NCBI RefSeq assembly: GCF_900109045.1
Contig: NZ_FNYL01000005.1
Span: 62,001-126,000 of the forward strand
Direction: 5' to 3'
Origin: Dyadobacter sp. SG02
GTDB taxonomy: Bacteria; Bacteroidota; Bacteroidia; Cytophagales; Spirosomataceae
DNA: 64,000 bases
The notes beneath the pieces are model-generated. The model saw only the letters and a list, made by a program, of their open reading frames with translations. It had not been told where the DNA came from and ran no database searches. This document shows positions 15,299-23,856 of the stretch, piece by piece. A program made the position numbers and the translations under genes. Within the stretch, counting starts at the first letter, position 1. Each line of letters starts with the position of its first letter.

Positions 15299-16738
15299 AT
15301 GATCGAAGAGCATATCCGGGAAGATTTTCTTTACTCACAAATCGCCGACCGGCTCGCGGTGCAGATCGAAAAAGGCATTCTGAAAGCCGGCGACAAACTG
15401 ATATCGTTGCGGGCGCTAAGCAAAGAACAGGGCATCAGCCTCAGCACGGCGTTCAAGGCTTATGTGGAACTGGAAAACAAAGGCATTATCGAAGCGCGGC
15501 CTAAATCGGGCTATTTTGTGCGTTTTTCACCGCTTAATGCACCCGAAAGAGTACAAATCCCTTCACCTGGCCCGCTGATCGAAAAGGCGAATGTCGACGA
15601 AATGATCCGAACGGTGTATAAAACGATGACGCACGAGCGGATCGTCCGGTTATCGGTGGCCGCACCTTCCGCCGAGCTGATCCCGGAAGCCAAGCTGAAC
15701 AAAGCGATGATCGAGGCGCTCAGGAAAAGTCCGCACAGTTGTACCCAATATGAGGAAGTGCAAGGAAATGCCGCATTGCGGAAACAGATCGCCAAATACG
15801 CTTTCAACTGGAAGGGAAATGTGAGCGAGGACGAGGTCATTACCACGCAAGGCTGCATGGAAGCACTGATTTTTTGCCTGAAAGCCGTTACCGAGCCCGG
15901 CGACACCGTCGCGATCGAGAACCCGATCTATTTCGGAATTTTCAATATCATGAAGAGTCTCGGACTGAAAATCCTCGAAATCCCGTGTCACCCCGACGAA
16001 GGTGCCGATCTCGAATACCTGGAAAATGCGCTCGAAACCACTCCCGTGAAAGCGGTGCTGTTTGTACCGAATTTTTCCAACCCTACCGGCGCGCTGATGC
16101 CGGATCACCGGAAGAAAAAGCTGGTAGAAATGCTGGCTGCACGGAAAATTCCGCTGATCGAGGATGATATTTATGGTGAAATGTATTTCGGCAAAACCAG
16201 GCCCGGTACCTGTAAAAGTTACGATAAAAACGGCCTGGTCATGCTCTGCGGGTCGGTTTCCAAGACGCTGGCGCCGGGTTACCGGGTGGGCTGGTGCCTT
16301 CCCGGAAAGTTCAGGGACAAAGTACTGAGCCACAAGATCACGCACACCGTTTCATCGGCTACACCAACCCAGGCGGCCGTAGCGAACTTCTTCGAAACCG
16401 GTCGTTACGACCTACATATGAGGCATTTACGGAAAGCACTTCACACACAATGCCTGCGCTATGTGCAGGCGATCAGCGACTACTTCCCTCCCGACACCCG
16501 GCTAGTCAGGCCGCAAGGTGGCTATGTGCTGTGGGTCGAGCTGAACAAGCATGTCAATGCATTCGAGCTCTTCGAGAGCGCCATTCAGGAACGCATCAGC
16601 ATCGCGCCCGGCCAGATTTTCAGTACCGACGCCCGGTTCAGCAACTACATCCGCATCAGTTTCGGCGCACCTTACAATGCGGTGATCGACGCGGGTTTGA
16701 GGAAGTTGGGGGAGTTGGTAAGAGGGCAATGCTTGTGA
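15299..16738 (+). CDS. MocR-type regulator (GntR HTH plus aminotransferase domain)
   Basis: 479 aa from the ATG at 15299 (a TTG 33 bp upstream is in frame but adds an AT-rich leader). The N-terminus (about 10-70) is a GntR winged helix (LRALSKEQGISLSTAFKAYVELENKG). The rest is a fold-type I aminotransferase domain with GSVSKTLAPGYRVGW, which holds the PLP lysine, and FVPNFSNPTGALM. Such proteins sense PLP or a PLP-amino-acid adduct. It is divergent from the EamA/DinB/SnoaL/decarboxylase operon over a 103-bp intergenic region and probably controls it. Confidence 0.9.
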   Translation: MIEEHIREDFLYSQIADRLAVQIEKGILKAGDKLISLRALSKEQGISLSTAFKAYVELENKGIIEARPKSGYFVRFSPLNAPERVQIPSPGPLIEKANVDEMIRTVYKTMTHERIVRLSVAAPSAELIPEAKLNKAMIEALRKSPHSCTQYEEVQGNAALRKQIAKYAFNWKGNVSEDEVITTQGCMEALIFCLKAVTEPGDTVAIENPIYFGIFNIMKSLGLKILEIPCHPDEGADLEYLENALETTPVKAVLFVPNFSNPTGALMPDHRKKKLVEMLAARKIPLIEDDIYGEMYFGKTRPGTCKSYDKNGLVMLCGSVSKTLAPGYRVGWCLPGKFRDKVLSHKITHTVSSATPTQAAVANFFETGRYDLHMRHLRKALHTQCLRYVQAISDYFPPDTRLVRPQGGYVLWVELNKHVNAFELFESAIQERISIAPGQIFSTDARFSNYIRISFGAPYNAVIDAGLRKLGELVRGQCL

Positions 16739-16825
16739 AGATTTACAGTCCAAGTGCCTGACCGAGAGTTTACAAACACACGCAACGATATTGCAATTAC
16801 CTGATTTTCAGGACCTGTAACCCTG

Positions 16826-16851
16826 TTGCATGGCTTTGTAACCTACCTTTG
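16826..16851 (+). promoter_or_regulatory. Predicted promoter of the heavy-metal ATPase
   Basis: TACCTTTG at 16844-16851 matches TAnnTTTG exactly; a TTG lies 15 bp upstream, closer than usual. Transcription would start near 16858, which rules out the in-frame ATG at 16854 and supports the ATG at 16920. No metal-regulator gene is adjacent. Confidence 0.45.
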
Positions 16852-16919
16852 TAATGATCCTGCGGCGCGTTGGCCGGAATGCCGGACAGGTATCTGTTTT
16901 GAATTTGATTAATCGCATT

Positions 16920-18914
16920 ATGAAACTCGACGAAAATACCTCCACACATACACATGACGATTGCTGTTCGGCCAAAACCGATACGCACAGCAAACACAAC
17001 GACCACAGTCACGACCATGATCATGACCACGATCATGGAGACCATAGCCACGGATCGGCTGACGCGGGTATTCTCAAAAGCCGCTGGATGCTGTGGCTGA
17101 GCTTGACAATCCTTGCTGTGTTCCTTGTTTTGACCTACGTTCTGAAAATCGAGCTTCCGCGCACCGTCGAAATTGGTCTGATGCTGGTCGCGTATGTGCT
17201 GGCGGGGAATAAAACCGTGGCACTCGCATTACGTAAAGCCAGCCGCGGCGATTTTTTCAATGAATTCACGCTGATGACAATCGCCACTTTCGGCGCTTTT
17301 TATATCGGCGAGTTCAGCGAGGGCGTTGCGGTGATGATTTTTTACGAAATCGGCGAGCTGTTTCAGGACATTGCCGTGAGCCGGTCCAAACGGTCCATCA
17401 AGGCACTGCTCGATATCCGCCCGGATACGGTGACGGTTTTACGCGACGACAAAGCACTCCAGGTCACGCCGGACGCTGTTCGGATTGGTGAGAAAATATT
17501 GGTAAAAGCCGGTGAAAAAGTGGCGCTGGACGGCGAGATGCTATCCGCCTCAGGTACTTTCAACACCGCCGCATTGACTGGTGAACCGAAGCCGCAGATC
17601 ATCGAAAGAGGCGAGAAAGCACTCGCGGGCATGATCGCGATCGACAAGTCGGTCGAAATTGAGGTTCAGGCGCTTTTCAGAGATTCAAAACTTTCGCGAA
17701 TACTGGAAATGGTACAGGAGGCAAGCGCCCGCAAGGCCCCTACCCAACTGCTGATCAGCCGTCTCGCACGCATATACACGCCCGCGGTCTTTTTGCTCGC
17801 GTTGCTCATTATCGTCATTCCCGCACTTTTTGTAGCCGATTACAATTTTGATCAATGGCTCTACCGCGGCATGGTGTTCCTCGTGATCGCGTGTCCGTGC
17901 GCACTGACGATCTCCATTCCGCTCGGTTATTTCGGCGGCATTGGCCTGGCTTCGAGGAATGGCATTTTGGTCAAAGGCGCTAATTTTCTGGATGTTATCA
18001 CCAAAATCGATACGGTTGTCTCGGACAAGACGGGTACACTGACGAAAGGGGTATTCCAGGTTCAGAAAATTGAGTCAAACATAGCGAAAACAGATTTTAT
18101 CCGTATCGCCGCTTCATTGGAAAGCTATTCGACACACCCGGTCGCCAAGGCGGTGGTAGCGTCGGTTGGGGATATTGCATTAAACAAACCAACTGACGTC
18201 GAGGAAATCGCCGGGCATGGTTTGAAAGGAAAGGTCGATGGCAGGGATGTGCTGGCAGGCAATTCCAAACTACTTGATAAGCACTCGGTTACCTACCCCG
18301 CCGAACTGGCTTCCCTGGTCGAAACACTCGTAATGGTCGCGATCGATAACAACTACGCGGGCTATTTCCTGATCGCCGATGAAATCAAAGACGACGCTGC
18401 GCAAGCCGTCGGTGAATTGAAAAGCCTCGGCATTTCGACCATTATGCTGTCGGGTGATAAGGAGGCTGTCGTCAAAAAAGTGGCCGGGGAGCTTGGTATT
18501 GCCCAAAGTTACGGTGGATTGTTACCCGAAGACAAAGTCAGGATCGTGCAGGAGTTGAAAGACCAGGGTCGACGCATTGCATTTGTTGGCGATGGTGTGA
18601 ACGACGCGCCGGTGATCGCCCTCGCGGACACGGGGATAGCCATGGGCGCGCTCGGCTCCGATGCTACCATCGAAACTGCCGATATTGTGATCCAGAACGA
18701 TCAGCCCTCCCGCATTGCCGCGGCGGTACGGATCGGAAAAATCACCAAATCCGTTGTATACCAGAACATTTCCCTTGCCATGGGGGTTAAAGTCGCCGTC
18801 ATGGCACTCGGCGCGGGCGGCGTTGCCACACTTTGGGAAGCCGTGTTTGCCGACGTCGGCGTAGCGCTCCTCGCCATTTTGAATGCCTACCGTATTCAAG
18901 GGAGGAAAATTTAA
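16920..18914 (+). CDS. Heavy-metal (Zn/Cd/Pb-type) P1B ATPase
   Basis: 664 aa. The start at 16920 is chosen because the -7 box lies just before an earlier in-frame ATG. The N-terminus has DDCCS and a His/Asp-rich tract (about residues 20-45) instead of a folded HMA domain. The core carries the metal-site ACPCAL (about 324-329), the phosphorylated DKTGTLT (D369) and GDGVNDAP (about 557), with six to eight membrane segments. CPC plus a His-rich tail fits ZntA/CadA-like export of zinc, cadmium, lead or cobalt from the cytoplasm. The gene stands alone. Confidence 0.9.
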   Translation: MKLDENTSTHTHDDCCSAKTDTHSKHNDHSHDHDHDHDHGDHSHGSADAGILKSRWMLWLSLTILAVFLVLTYVLKIELPRTVEIGLMLVAYVLAGNKTVALALRKASRGDFFNEFTLMTIATFGAFYIGEFSEGVAVMIFYEIGELFQDIAVSRSKRSIKALLDIRPDTVTVLRDDKALQVTPDAVRIGEKILVKAGEKVALDGEMLSASGTFNTAALTGEPKPQIIERGEKALAGMIAIDKSVEIEVQALFRDSKLSRILEMVQEASARKAPTQLLISRLARIYTPAVFLLALLIIVIPALFVADYNFDQWLYRGMVFLVIACPCALTISIPLGYFGGIGLASRNGILVKGANFLDVITKIDTVVSDKTGTLTKGVFQVQKIESNIAKTDFIRIAASLESYSTHPVAKAVVASVGDIALNKPTDVEEIAGHGLKGKVDGRDVLAGNSKLLDKHSVTYPAELASLVETLVMVAIDNNYAGYFLIADEIKDDAAQAVGELKSLGISTIMLSGDKEAVVKKVAGELGIAQSYGGLLPEDKVRIVQELKDQGRRIAFVGDGVNDAPVIALADTGIAMGALGSDATIETADIVIQNDQPSRIAAAVRIGKITKSVVYQNISLAMGVKVAVMALGAGGVATLWEAVFADVGVALLAILNAYRIQGRKI

Positions 18915-19265
18915 GTTGATCCGGGCACGGTAAACACTGCCATCCGGCCGACGCCGAACGAGAAGAGCTAAACGCACGAGCCAATAAACAGGTACCACCG
19001 ACATCCAAAACCACCGGATAAGGAAAAACGGAGCCAGCATCGACGGTTTCGACACAAGTACCTTAGCCTCCACGCCATTGGATGAAGGAAAATAAGCACG
19101 TGGCAGGTACAGCAGTACTGAACCTGCCACGTGTTTAAACACAGACTTCCCCACGCAAACGAATCATCGGATGCGAAAACCAATCCACTTTCTTCGATAG
19201 TATCAGTGTACAGACGAGCTGCAATAGCCCCGGCTACTCAGTGAAACCTACCGAAAAATAATTGG
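18915..19265. other. Gene-free stretch with one inverted repeat
   Basis: No convincing gene is seen in these roughly 350 bp. Open frames on the minus strand run on into the antisense of the ATPase gene and lack family signatures. The only structure is the CACGTGGCAGGT hairpin reported separately. A decayed gene is possible. Confidence 0.4.
19097..19133. terminator. Inverted repeat, probable terminator
   Basis: A perfect 12-bp stem CACGTGGCAGGT / ACCTGCCACGTG with a 13-base loop is followed by TTTAAA. It is about 180 bp after the ATPase stop and 130 bp after the end of the leftward gene, so it could end either transcript. Confidence 0.5.
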
Positions 19266-19544
19266 TCAAACGACGGAAACAGGAGTAATACCTGCTACCT
19301 TTTCCAGGGCAACGGTGACCCTTTCGATGCGGTCTACGTTGCCGCGACTGCTGTCTGAAACTGCCTGTGCAACTGAGGTTAAGAAGTCCCCGCCTAATTT
19401 GGTGTTGAAAAACGGGTCGTTAGCAGCGAGCACTACGCGCCAGTTTTTACCTACAATGCTACGGGACTTGATGAACCTGCTTAACAGGCGCTCCTTGATG
19501 GTCAGGCCACCAAATTCGGAGACTCTTGCTTGGAGCTCGATCAT
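19266..19544 (-). CDS. Small protein of unknown function, Xre-controlled
   Basis: 92 aa from the ATG whose complement lies at 19542-19544; a longer frame begins 60 bp upstream but runs through the operator. The sequence is mixed helix and strand (LTIKERLLSRFIKSRSIVGK, RVVLAANDPFFNTKLGGD, VALEKVAGITPVSVV) with no family I recognise and no signal peptide. A strong leftward promoter (TTG, N20, TACTTTTG) and three TGTAAAGC half-sites lie between it and the divergent Xre regulator, so it is a likely repression target of that regulator. Confidence 0.6.
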   Translation of the reverse strand: MIELQARVSEFGGLTIKERLLSRFIKSRSIVGKNWRVVLAANDPFFNTKLGGDFLTSVAQAVSDSSRGNVDRIERVTVALEKVAGITPVSVV

Positions 19545-19549
19545 GTTAC

Positions 19550-19643
19550 TGTAAAGCGTGTGTGGAAAAATTGTAATTTGCGCTTTACAAATCCTGTAAA
19601 GCAAAGAATATTCAAAAGTACAGAATTAATAGACAATAGTCAA
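19550..19643 (-). promoter_or_regulatory. Promoter with palindromic TGTAAAGC operators
   Basis: On the minus strand, a TTG (19641-19643) and TACTTTTG (19613-19620) spaced by 20 bp form a full Bacteroidota promoter. Just downstream of the predicted start lies a perfect palindrome GCTTTACA-N5-TGTAAAGC (19582-19602), and a further TGTAAAGC half-site (19550-19557) lies near the ATG. This is the arrangement of a repressor site, probably for the adjacent Xre protein. Confidence 0.65.
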
Positions 19644-19669
19644 GTAATTTTATATTAATCTTATAAGTA

Positions 19670-20038
19670 ATGTCAATTGTTGGCGAAAGAATAAGGAAAT
19701 GCCGCGAATTGGCGGGTTGGAACCAGCATAAGCTGGCCAAGGCTTTGAAAAAATCCGGCAAAGCCGTGATATCAAACTGGGAAAACGGAAGGAACGATCC
19801 GTCGCTGGCCGAGCTCAGGATGATGGCCGAACTCTTCGATACCACGGTAGCCCAGCTGGTGGGCGAAGTACCGATGTTTGAAGAACCCCGCGAACAGTAT
19901 ATTATGATCAAAAAGGACGACCTCATCGATCTCCAGCGCAAGGCGCTCGAACTCGAAGCGGACCGGATCAGCCAGCTCAGAGAGCAGCTGGAACAAGCAC
20001 AGAAAATGGAAGAACCCGGCGATGAACCTGCATCATAA
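19670..20038 (+). CDS. Xre-family helix-turn-helix regulator
   Basis: 122 aa. An HTH_3 domain at residues 5-60 (IRKCRELAGWNQHKLAKAL, then AVISNWENGRNDPS) is followed by a charged, coiled-coil-like tail (about 78-115) that likely mediates dimerisation. It is divergent from the small gene at 19.3 kb over 125 bp with clear TGTAAAGC palindromes, so it is probably a local repressor. Its last six bases overlap the end of the convergent MFS gene. Confidence 0.85.
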   Translation: MSIVGERIRKCRELAGWNQHKLAKALKKSGKAVISNWENGRNDPSLAELRMMAELFDTTVAQLVGEVPMFEEPREQYIMIKKDDLIDLQRKALELEADRISQLREQLEQAQKMEEPGDEPAS

Positions 20039-21244
20039 TGCCAGGTTCCGCTGGAACAACGTCCGGAACCCCAACGCACAAATGCAGCTCGTGACGATCA
20101 GCAGGGTCCATAATGCGCTGTAACCCCAATGCCCGGCCACATAAGCACCTATAACCGGACCAATGATTTGTGCGACAGCCTGAGACACCGAGTACGCCGC
20201 GGAGTATTTACCCCGGTTCAGATCACTCGCGCGGTTCATCACGAACGTGCTCAGGTAAGGAAAGGCCAGCATTTCGCCCGTTGTAAACAGCACGACGGTC
20301 GCCACGGCAAGGATTATCGGCAAAACATCCGGCACGACAAGCGCCAGAAATGCCATCGCACTGAAAAGTGGGCCTGATACCATGTAAAAATAATCAGGTT
20401 TGCGATTGGCCAGGCTCTGCACAAGCACCATTTCGAAGAGCGCGATGATCAGCCCGTTCATGCCGAGCACAATCCCAATGGTAGACTCCCCGATCCCCAT
20501 TTCTTCCTTCCAGTATACGGGCACCAGCCTGAAAAGCACTACAAAACACAACATATATAATGTAACCAGTACGAGGAAGCGGACAAAGAACGCATCTCTC
20601 CAGGGTGAAGCTGTGCTCACGGCGGCCTCGGCGGGGAAGTCGCTTTTTGTAACGGGCTTTCTTTTAGGCAACAGCAGCACGATCATCAAACCGGCCAGCA
20701 CATACACTATACCGTCAACCCAGAACAACAGGTGGTAATTGATCGCCGCCAGCAACCCACCCACCCCGGTACCGAACCCGAAGCCGATATTCGTCGCCAG
20801 TCGGTTGAGCGCGTATGAGCGTATGAGGCGTTCAGGCGAAGAATAGGCCGCGATGGCCGTCTGGTTGGCGGGTTTGAATGCCTCCACAAAAAAGCTAAGG
20901 ACGACGATCAGCGCGCAAAGCATGGCAAAATCGGTAACAAAGCTGAAAAGGACGAAGAATATCCCGCTTAACACGAGACTCCCGATCTGCACGGGCTGAA
21001 AACCCAGCTTGTCGGTGAGATAGCCGCCTGCCATGGCACCCAGCACGGACCCGACACCAAACAACGTAATGATAAGCCCCGCGTCCTCGATGCTCCGGTG
21101 CAGGCTTTGGGTAATGTACATACTCATAAACGGTACGGCCATATACCCACAGCGGTTTACCAAAATCACAAGGCTCAGCAACCAGGTTTCCCTGCTGAGC
21201 CCCGTGAAAGATGCCTTGTAAGCATCAATAACTTTCCTGATCAT
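20033..21244 (-). CDS. MFS transporter co-transcribed with MocR regulator
   Basis: 403 aa with 12 predicted membrane segments. The loop-2/3 MFS motif is GGYLTDKLGFQPV. It resembles drug or metabolite exporters of the MdtG/YfmO kind. Its start overlaps the MocR stop by 4 bp, so the regulator and the transporter are translated from the same mRNA. The substrate may relate to vitamin B6 or an amino acid, given the MocR and the flavin/PLP-oxidase-like gene beside it; this is inference only. Confidence 0.85.
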   Translation of the reverse strand: MIRKVIDAYKASFTGLSRETWLLSLVILVNRCGYMAVPFMSMYITQSLHRSIEDAGLIITLFGVGSVLGAMAGGYLTDKLGFQPVQIGSLVLSGIFFVLFSFVTDFAMLCALIVVLSFFVEAFKPANQTAIAAYSSPERLIRSYALNRLATNIGFGFGTGVGGLLAAINYHLLFWVDGIVYVLAGLMIVLLLPKRKPVTKSDFPAEAAVSTASPWRDAFFVRFLVLVTLYMLCFVVLFRLVPVYWKEEMGIGESTIGIVLGMNGLIIALFEMVLVQSLANRKPDYFYMVSGPLFSAMAFLALVVPDVLPIILAVATVVLFTTGEMLAFPYLSTFVMNRASDLNRGKYSAAYSVSQAVAQIIGPVIGAYVAGHWGYSALWTLLIVTSCICALGFRTLFQRNLAL

Positions 21245-22710
21245 AGTAAATTCCTGATAATCTTTACGCTCTCTTCCAGTTCTCCCGGATCAGAAGAAGC
21301 GAATCCGAGGCGTATATAGTTCCTGAATGGGGATGGATATCCTGCAACTTTTCCATTCGAGAAGTACAAATCTCTCTGCGCCGCCCTTTCGGAGAGCCTT
21401 GAAATGTCTATTTTCGGGTCGAAACGTGCCCATACCGCCATTCCGCCGTCAGGAATATCGAAGCTGATGTGATCCGGCAACTCATTTTTTAAAAGCTCGC
21501 AGAACAAATCCCGGCGCTGCTTGTACACCCGAACCGATTTTCGCAAATGCCGTTGAATGACGCCGGTTTGAAACAGCTCGGCAATCGCATTTTCAAGCAT
21601 CGTGTCGCCTTGCCGATCGACAATGCGCCGCAGCGAGGCCAGGTGCGCGATTACATCTTCCGGACCTACGAGGTAACCGATCCGGAATGCGGGCGAGATC
21701 GTTTTGGTGAACGAGCCGCAATAAAGCACCATTCCGGCCTGATCGGCGCCGAAAAGCGGAAGGAGCGGTTTGCTGAGATAGTGAAAATCGTAATCATAAT
21801 CATCCTCAAAAATTACAAAACCATATTTTTCAGCGAGTTGCAGCAGCTTGATCCGACGATCGGGGCGCAATGCGACGGTTGTAGGATATTGATGGTGGGA
21901 AGTCACGTACACCATTCTGACCCGCTTTTTCAAACATATTTCTTCGACGGCATCGATATCCATACCATGCTCATCCACAGGCACATGACTCACATTCGCC
22001 CCCGCCTGCACAAAGTTCATCGAAGCCCCGAACCAGCCCGGCGAATCAGTTATCACACAATCGCCAGGCTTCACCAGGCTCGTCACGGCCAGGTACATTC
22101 CCATAATCATGCCCCTCACAATCAGTATATTGGCTGGCGAAGTTTTAAGCCCGCGAGTTTCGTTCAAATGCGCCGATAGCTCCTGCCTCAGCCACGCGGT
22201 GCCGCAGGTCTCGCCGTAGCCGAGCCGCGTATAGGCATTGCCATGCAGCAACTGGCTTCGGTACGCGCGCGACAGGTCTTCAAGCGGCGCGAGCCTGGGA
22301 TCGGGAAAGCCGTCGTCCAGGTGAAGCCGGAAGCCTGCCTTCAAGACTGCCCTGTCGAGATGAGCAGGTTTTTCAAACTGAAAACCCGCTTTTTTTAGCG
22401 GGTCCCGGTCTGGCGCTACCGCCACCGGCACCGGAATAGGCCGAAGGTCGGGCAGGTTCCGGGCGACGAATGTGCCGTTACCGGTCTGACTTTCCAGCCA
22501 ACCTTGCGCCAGCAGCTCGTCATACGCCTGCACGACCGTCCGCCGATGTACTTTCAGGATAGCAGACAACTGCCTGGTACTCAATAACCGATAACCGGAT
22601 TGCAATGTACCGTTTTTAATCAGCGACATCAGTTGGTTGGCGATTTGAAGGTATACCGGCTGCTTACCGCCTTTTTCAGGGGTGATCAGCGTAGACAGCA
22701 CGTTCATCAT
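21241..22710 (-). CDS. MocR/PdxR-type regulator (GntR HTH plus aminotransferase domain)
   Basis: 489 aa; the second Met, 3 bp in, is an equally good start. An N-terminal GntR domain (about 15-85; LSAILKVHRRTVVQAYDELLAQGW) is joined by a Pro/Val linker to an aminotransferase-like domain with VLYCGSFTKTISPAFRIGY (PLP lysine). It heads a two-gene operon with an MFS gene and is divergent from a PPOX-family gene, which is a standard MocR arrangement. ATTGG-type repeats in the 79-bp intergenic region are candidate binding sites. Confidence 0.9.
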   Translation of the reverse strand: MMNVLSTLITPEKGGKQPVYLQIANQLMSLIKNGTLQSGYRLLSTRQLSAILKVHRRTVVQAYDELLAQGWLESQTGNGTFVARNLPDLRPIPVPVAVAPDRDPLKKAGFQFEKPAHLDRAVLKAGFRLHLDDGFPDPRLAPLEDLSRAYRSQLLHGNAYTRLGYGETCGTAWLRQELSAHLNETRGLKTSPANILIVRGMIMGMYLAVTSLVKPGDCVITDSPGWFGASMNFVQAGANVSHVPVDEHGMDIDAVEEICLKKRVRMVYVTSHHQYPTTVALRPDRRIKLLQLAEKYGFVIFEDDYDYDFHYLSKPLLPLFGADQAGMVLYCGSFTKTISPAFRIGYLVGPEDVIAHLASLRRIVDRQGDTMLENAIAELFQTGVIQRHLRKSVRVYKQRRDLFCELLKNELPDHISFDIPDGGMAVWARFDPKIDISRLSERAAQRDLYFSNGKVAGYPSPFRNYIRLGFASSDPGELEESVKIIRNLL

Positions 22711-22773
22711 AATTGGACCACCACTATTTGAAATATTGGATTAAAGAGATAGGCCAATTAAAGCATAATTTTG
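22711..22773 (+). promoter_or_regulatory. MocR intergenic region: ATTGGA repeats and -7 box
   Basis: ATTGGA occurs at 22712-22717 and again 23 bp later at 22735-22740, and an inverted CCAATT lies at 22754-22759. MocR proteins bind direct repeats plus an inverted half-site, which fits. TAATTTTG at 22766-22773 is a perfect -7 box for the rightward PPOX gene. Confidence 0.5.
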
Positions 22774-22789
22774 ACGAAAAACAAAGCAG

Positions 22790-23419
22790 ATGAACACACC
22801 ACCACCCTATCTCGTACCCAGCCGCTCAGCGAAGCGCGCGCATTATGATCACGAAACGATCTGTACTATCCTCGACGAGGCACTGTTTTGCACTATTAGC
22901 TATGCAGTGGACAACAAGCCGTTCTCCATTCCGACGGCTTTTGTCCGCTATGAAGACAAAATTTACATTCACGGCTCGGTGGGTAGTCATTTTATCAGGG
23001 AAATCGAGAAGGGAATCCCGGTTTGCATCTCGGTAATGCTTACCGATTCACTCGTTGTGGCGAAATCGGCATTCAGCCATTCGGTCAATTACCGGTCGGT
23101 GATTATTTTTTCCCAAGCGGAGAAAATAGAAGATATTGAAACGAAACGGGCTGCATTTGAATGGCTTACCAATAAAATCGTACCCAACAGCTGGGATTAC
23201 CTGCGCCCGATGACCGATAGCGAGGTCAGAAAAACCACCGCACTGGCCTTCTCATTTGATGAAGCGTCGGCTAAAATGCGTCACGGAATGCCCAAGGACG
23301 AGCCGGAGGACTTGGAATTGCCCATCTGGTCGGGACTTATTCCCTTGCAAACATTGCGGGGCAAGCCTATCGCCGACGAAACGAGTCAAAATATTCCACT
23401 TCCTCAACATTTAAGTTAA
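22790..23419 (+). CDS. Pyridoxamine 5'-phosphate oxidase-family (FMN-binding) protein
   Basis: 209 aa. The split-barrel fold of FMN-binding PPOX-like proteins is indicated by EALFCTISYAVDNKPFSIP, YEDKIYIHGSVGSHF and the SVNYRSVIIFSQAE strand. These match the flavin-nucleotide-binding (nitroimidazole-resistance-like) subgroup. It is divergent from a MocR regulator that probably controls it. True PdxH activity is unlikely, because this subgroup differs in length and C-terminus. Confidence 0.85.
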   Translation: MNTPPPYLVPSRSAKRAHYDHETICTILDEALFCTISYAVDNKPFSIPTAFVRYEDKIYIHGSVGSHFIREIEKGIPVCISVMLTDSLVVAKSAFSHSVNYRSVIIFSQAEKIEDIETKRAAFEWLTNKIVPNSWDYLRPMTDSEVRKTTALAFSFDEASAKMRHGMPKDEPEDLELPIWSGLIPLQTLRGKPIADETSQNIPLPQHLS

Positions 23420-23497
23420 CCGCATGCAACCTTGATACCGGTTCGAGCATCTTTCGGGCAAATTCACCTGCAATATCACACCCAAATGTTGCACTTC

Positions 23498-23731
23498 ATG
23501 TCAGGAAAGGAAATATTCGACCGGTATCAACTGGCGGCTTTGAAAAACGGACTGGGTTCCCACGAGTTCAATTACGGGAACATTTTGTACCAGGCGCTGC
23601 GGATCGAGGGTGAAGAAAAGGTCTTTCAATTGCTTGAATTGGCTGAAAATACCGGTAAACGCATTGCCCTGGCCTACTCCGCGCTCAATACCGAAAACGG
23701 CGACGAACCCAATCTCGTGATCCTCGTCTGA
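23498..23731 (+). CDS. Small hypothetical protein
   Basis: 77 aa from the ATG at 23498; an ATG at 23486 and a distant TTG are alternatives. The sequence (FDRYQLAALKNGLGSHEFNY, VFQLLELAENTGKRIALAYS) suggests alternating helices, with no transmembrane or signal segment. I do not recognise it. It lies about 80 bp after the PPOX gene and is possibly independent of it. Confidence 0.5.
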   Translation: MSGKEIFDRYQLAALKNGLGSHEFNYGNILYQALRIEGEEKVFQLLELAENTGKRIALAYSALNTENGDEPNLVILV

Positions 23732-23856
23732 CCCCGCTATCACAACCATTCACACCTTTCATTCAACAAACCACTAAGTTCCTTTTTGATTTACGGAGAT
23801 CGGTACCGAATTTTGGCATCATCAATTGAGTGCCAAGCGCTGATTTAGCAAACAAT

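Noticed and set aside
18522-19154. Leftward open frame reaching into the P-type ATPase gene
   Set aside because: Most of it is antisense to the conserved ATPase C-terminus, and the remaining part has no domain or supported start.
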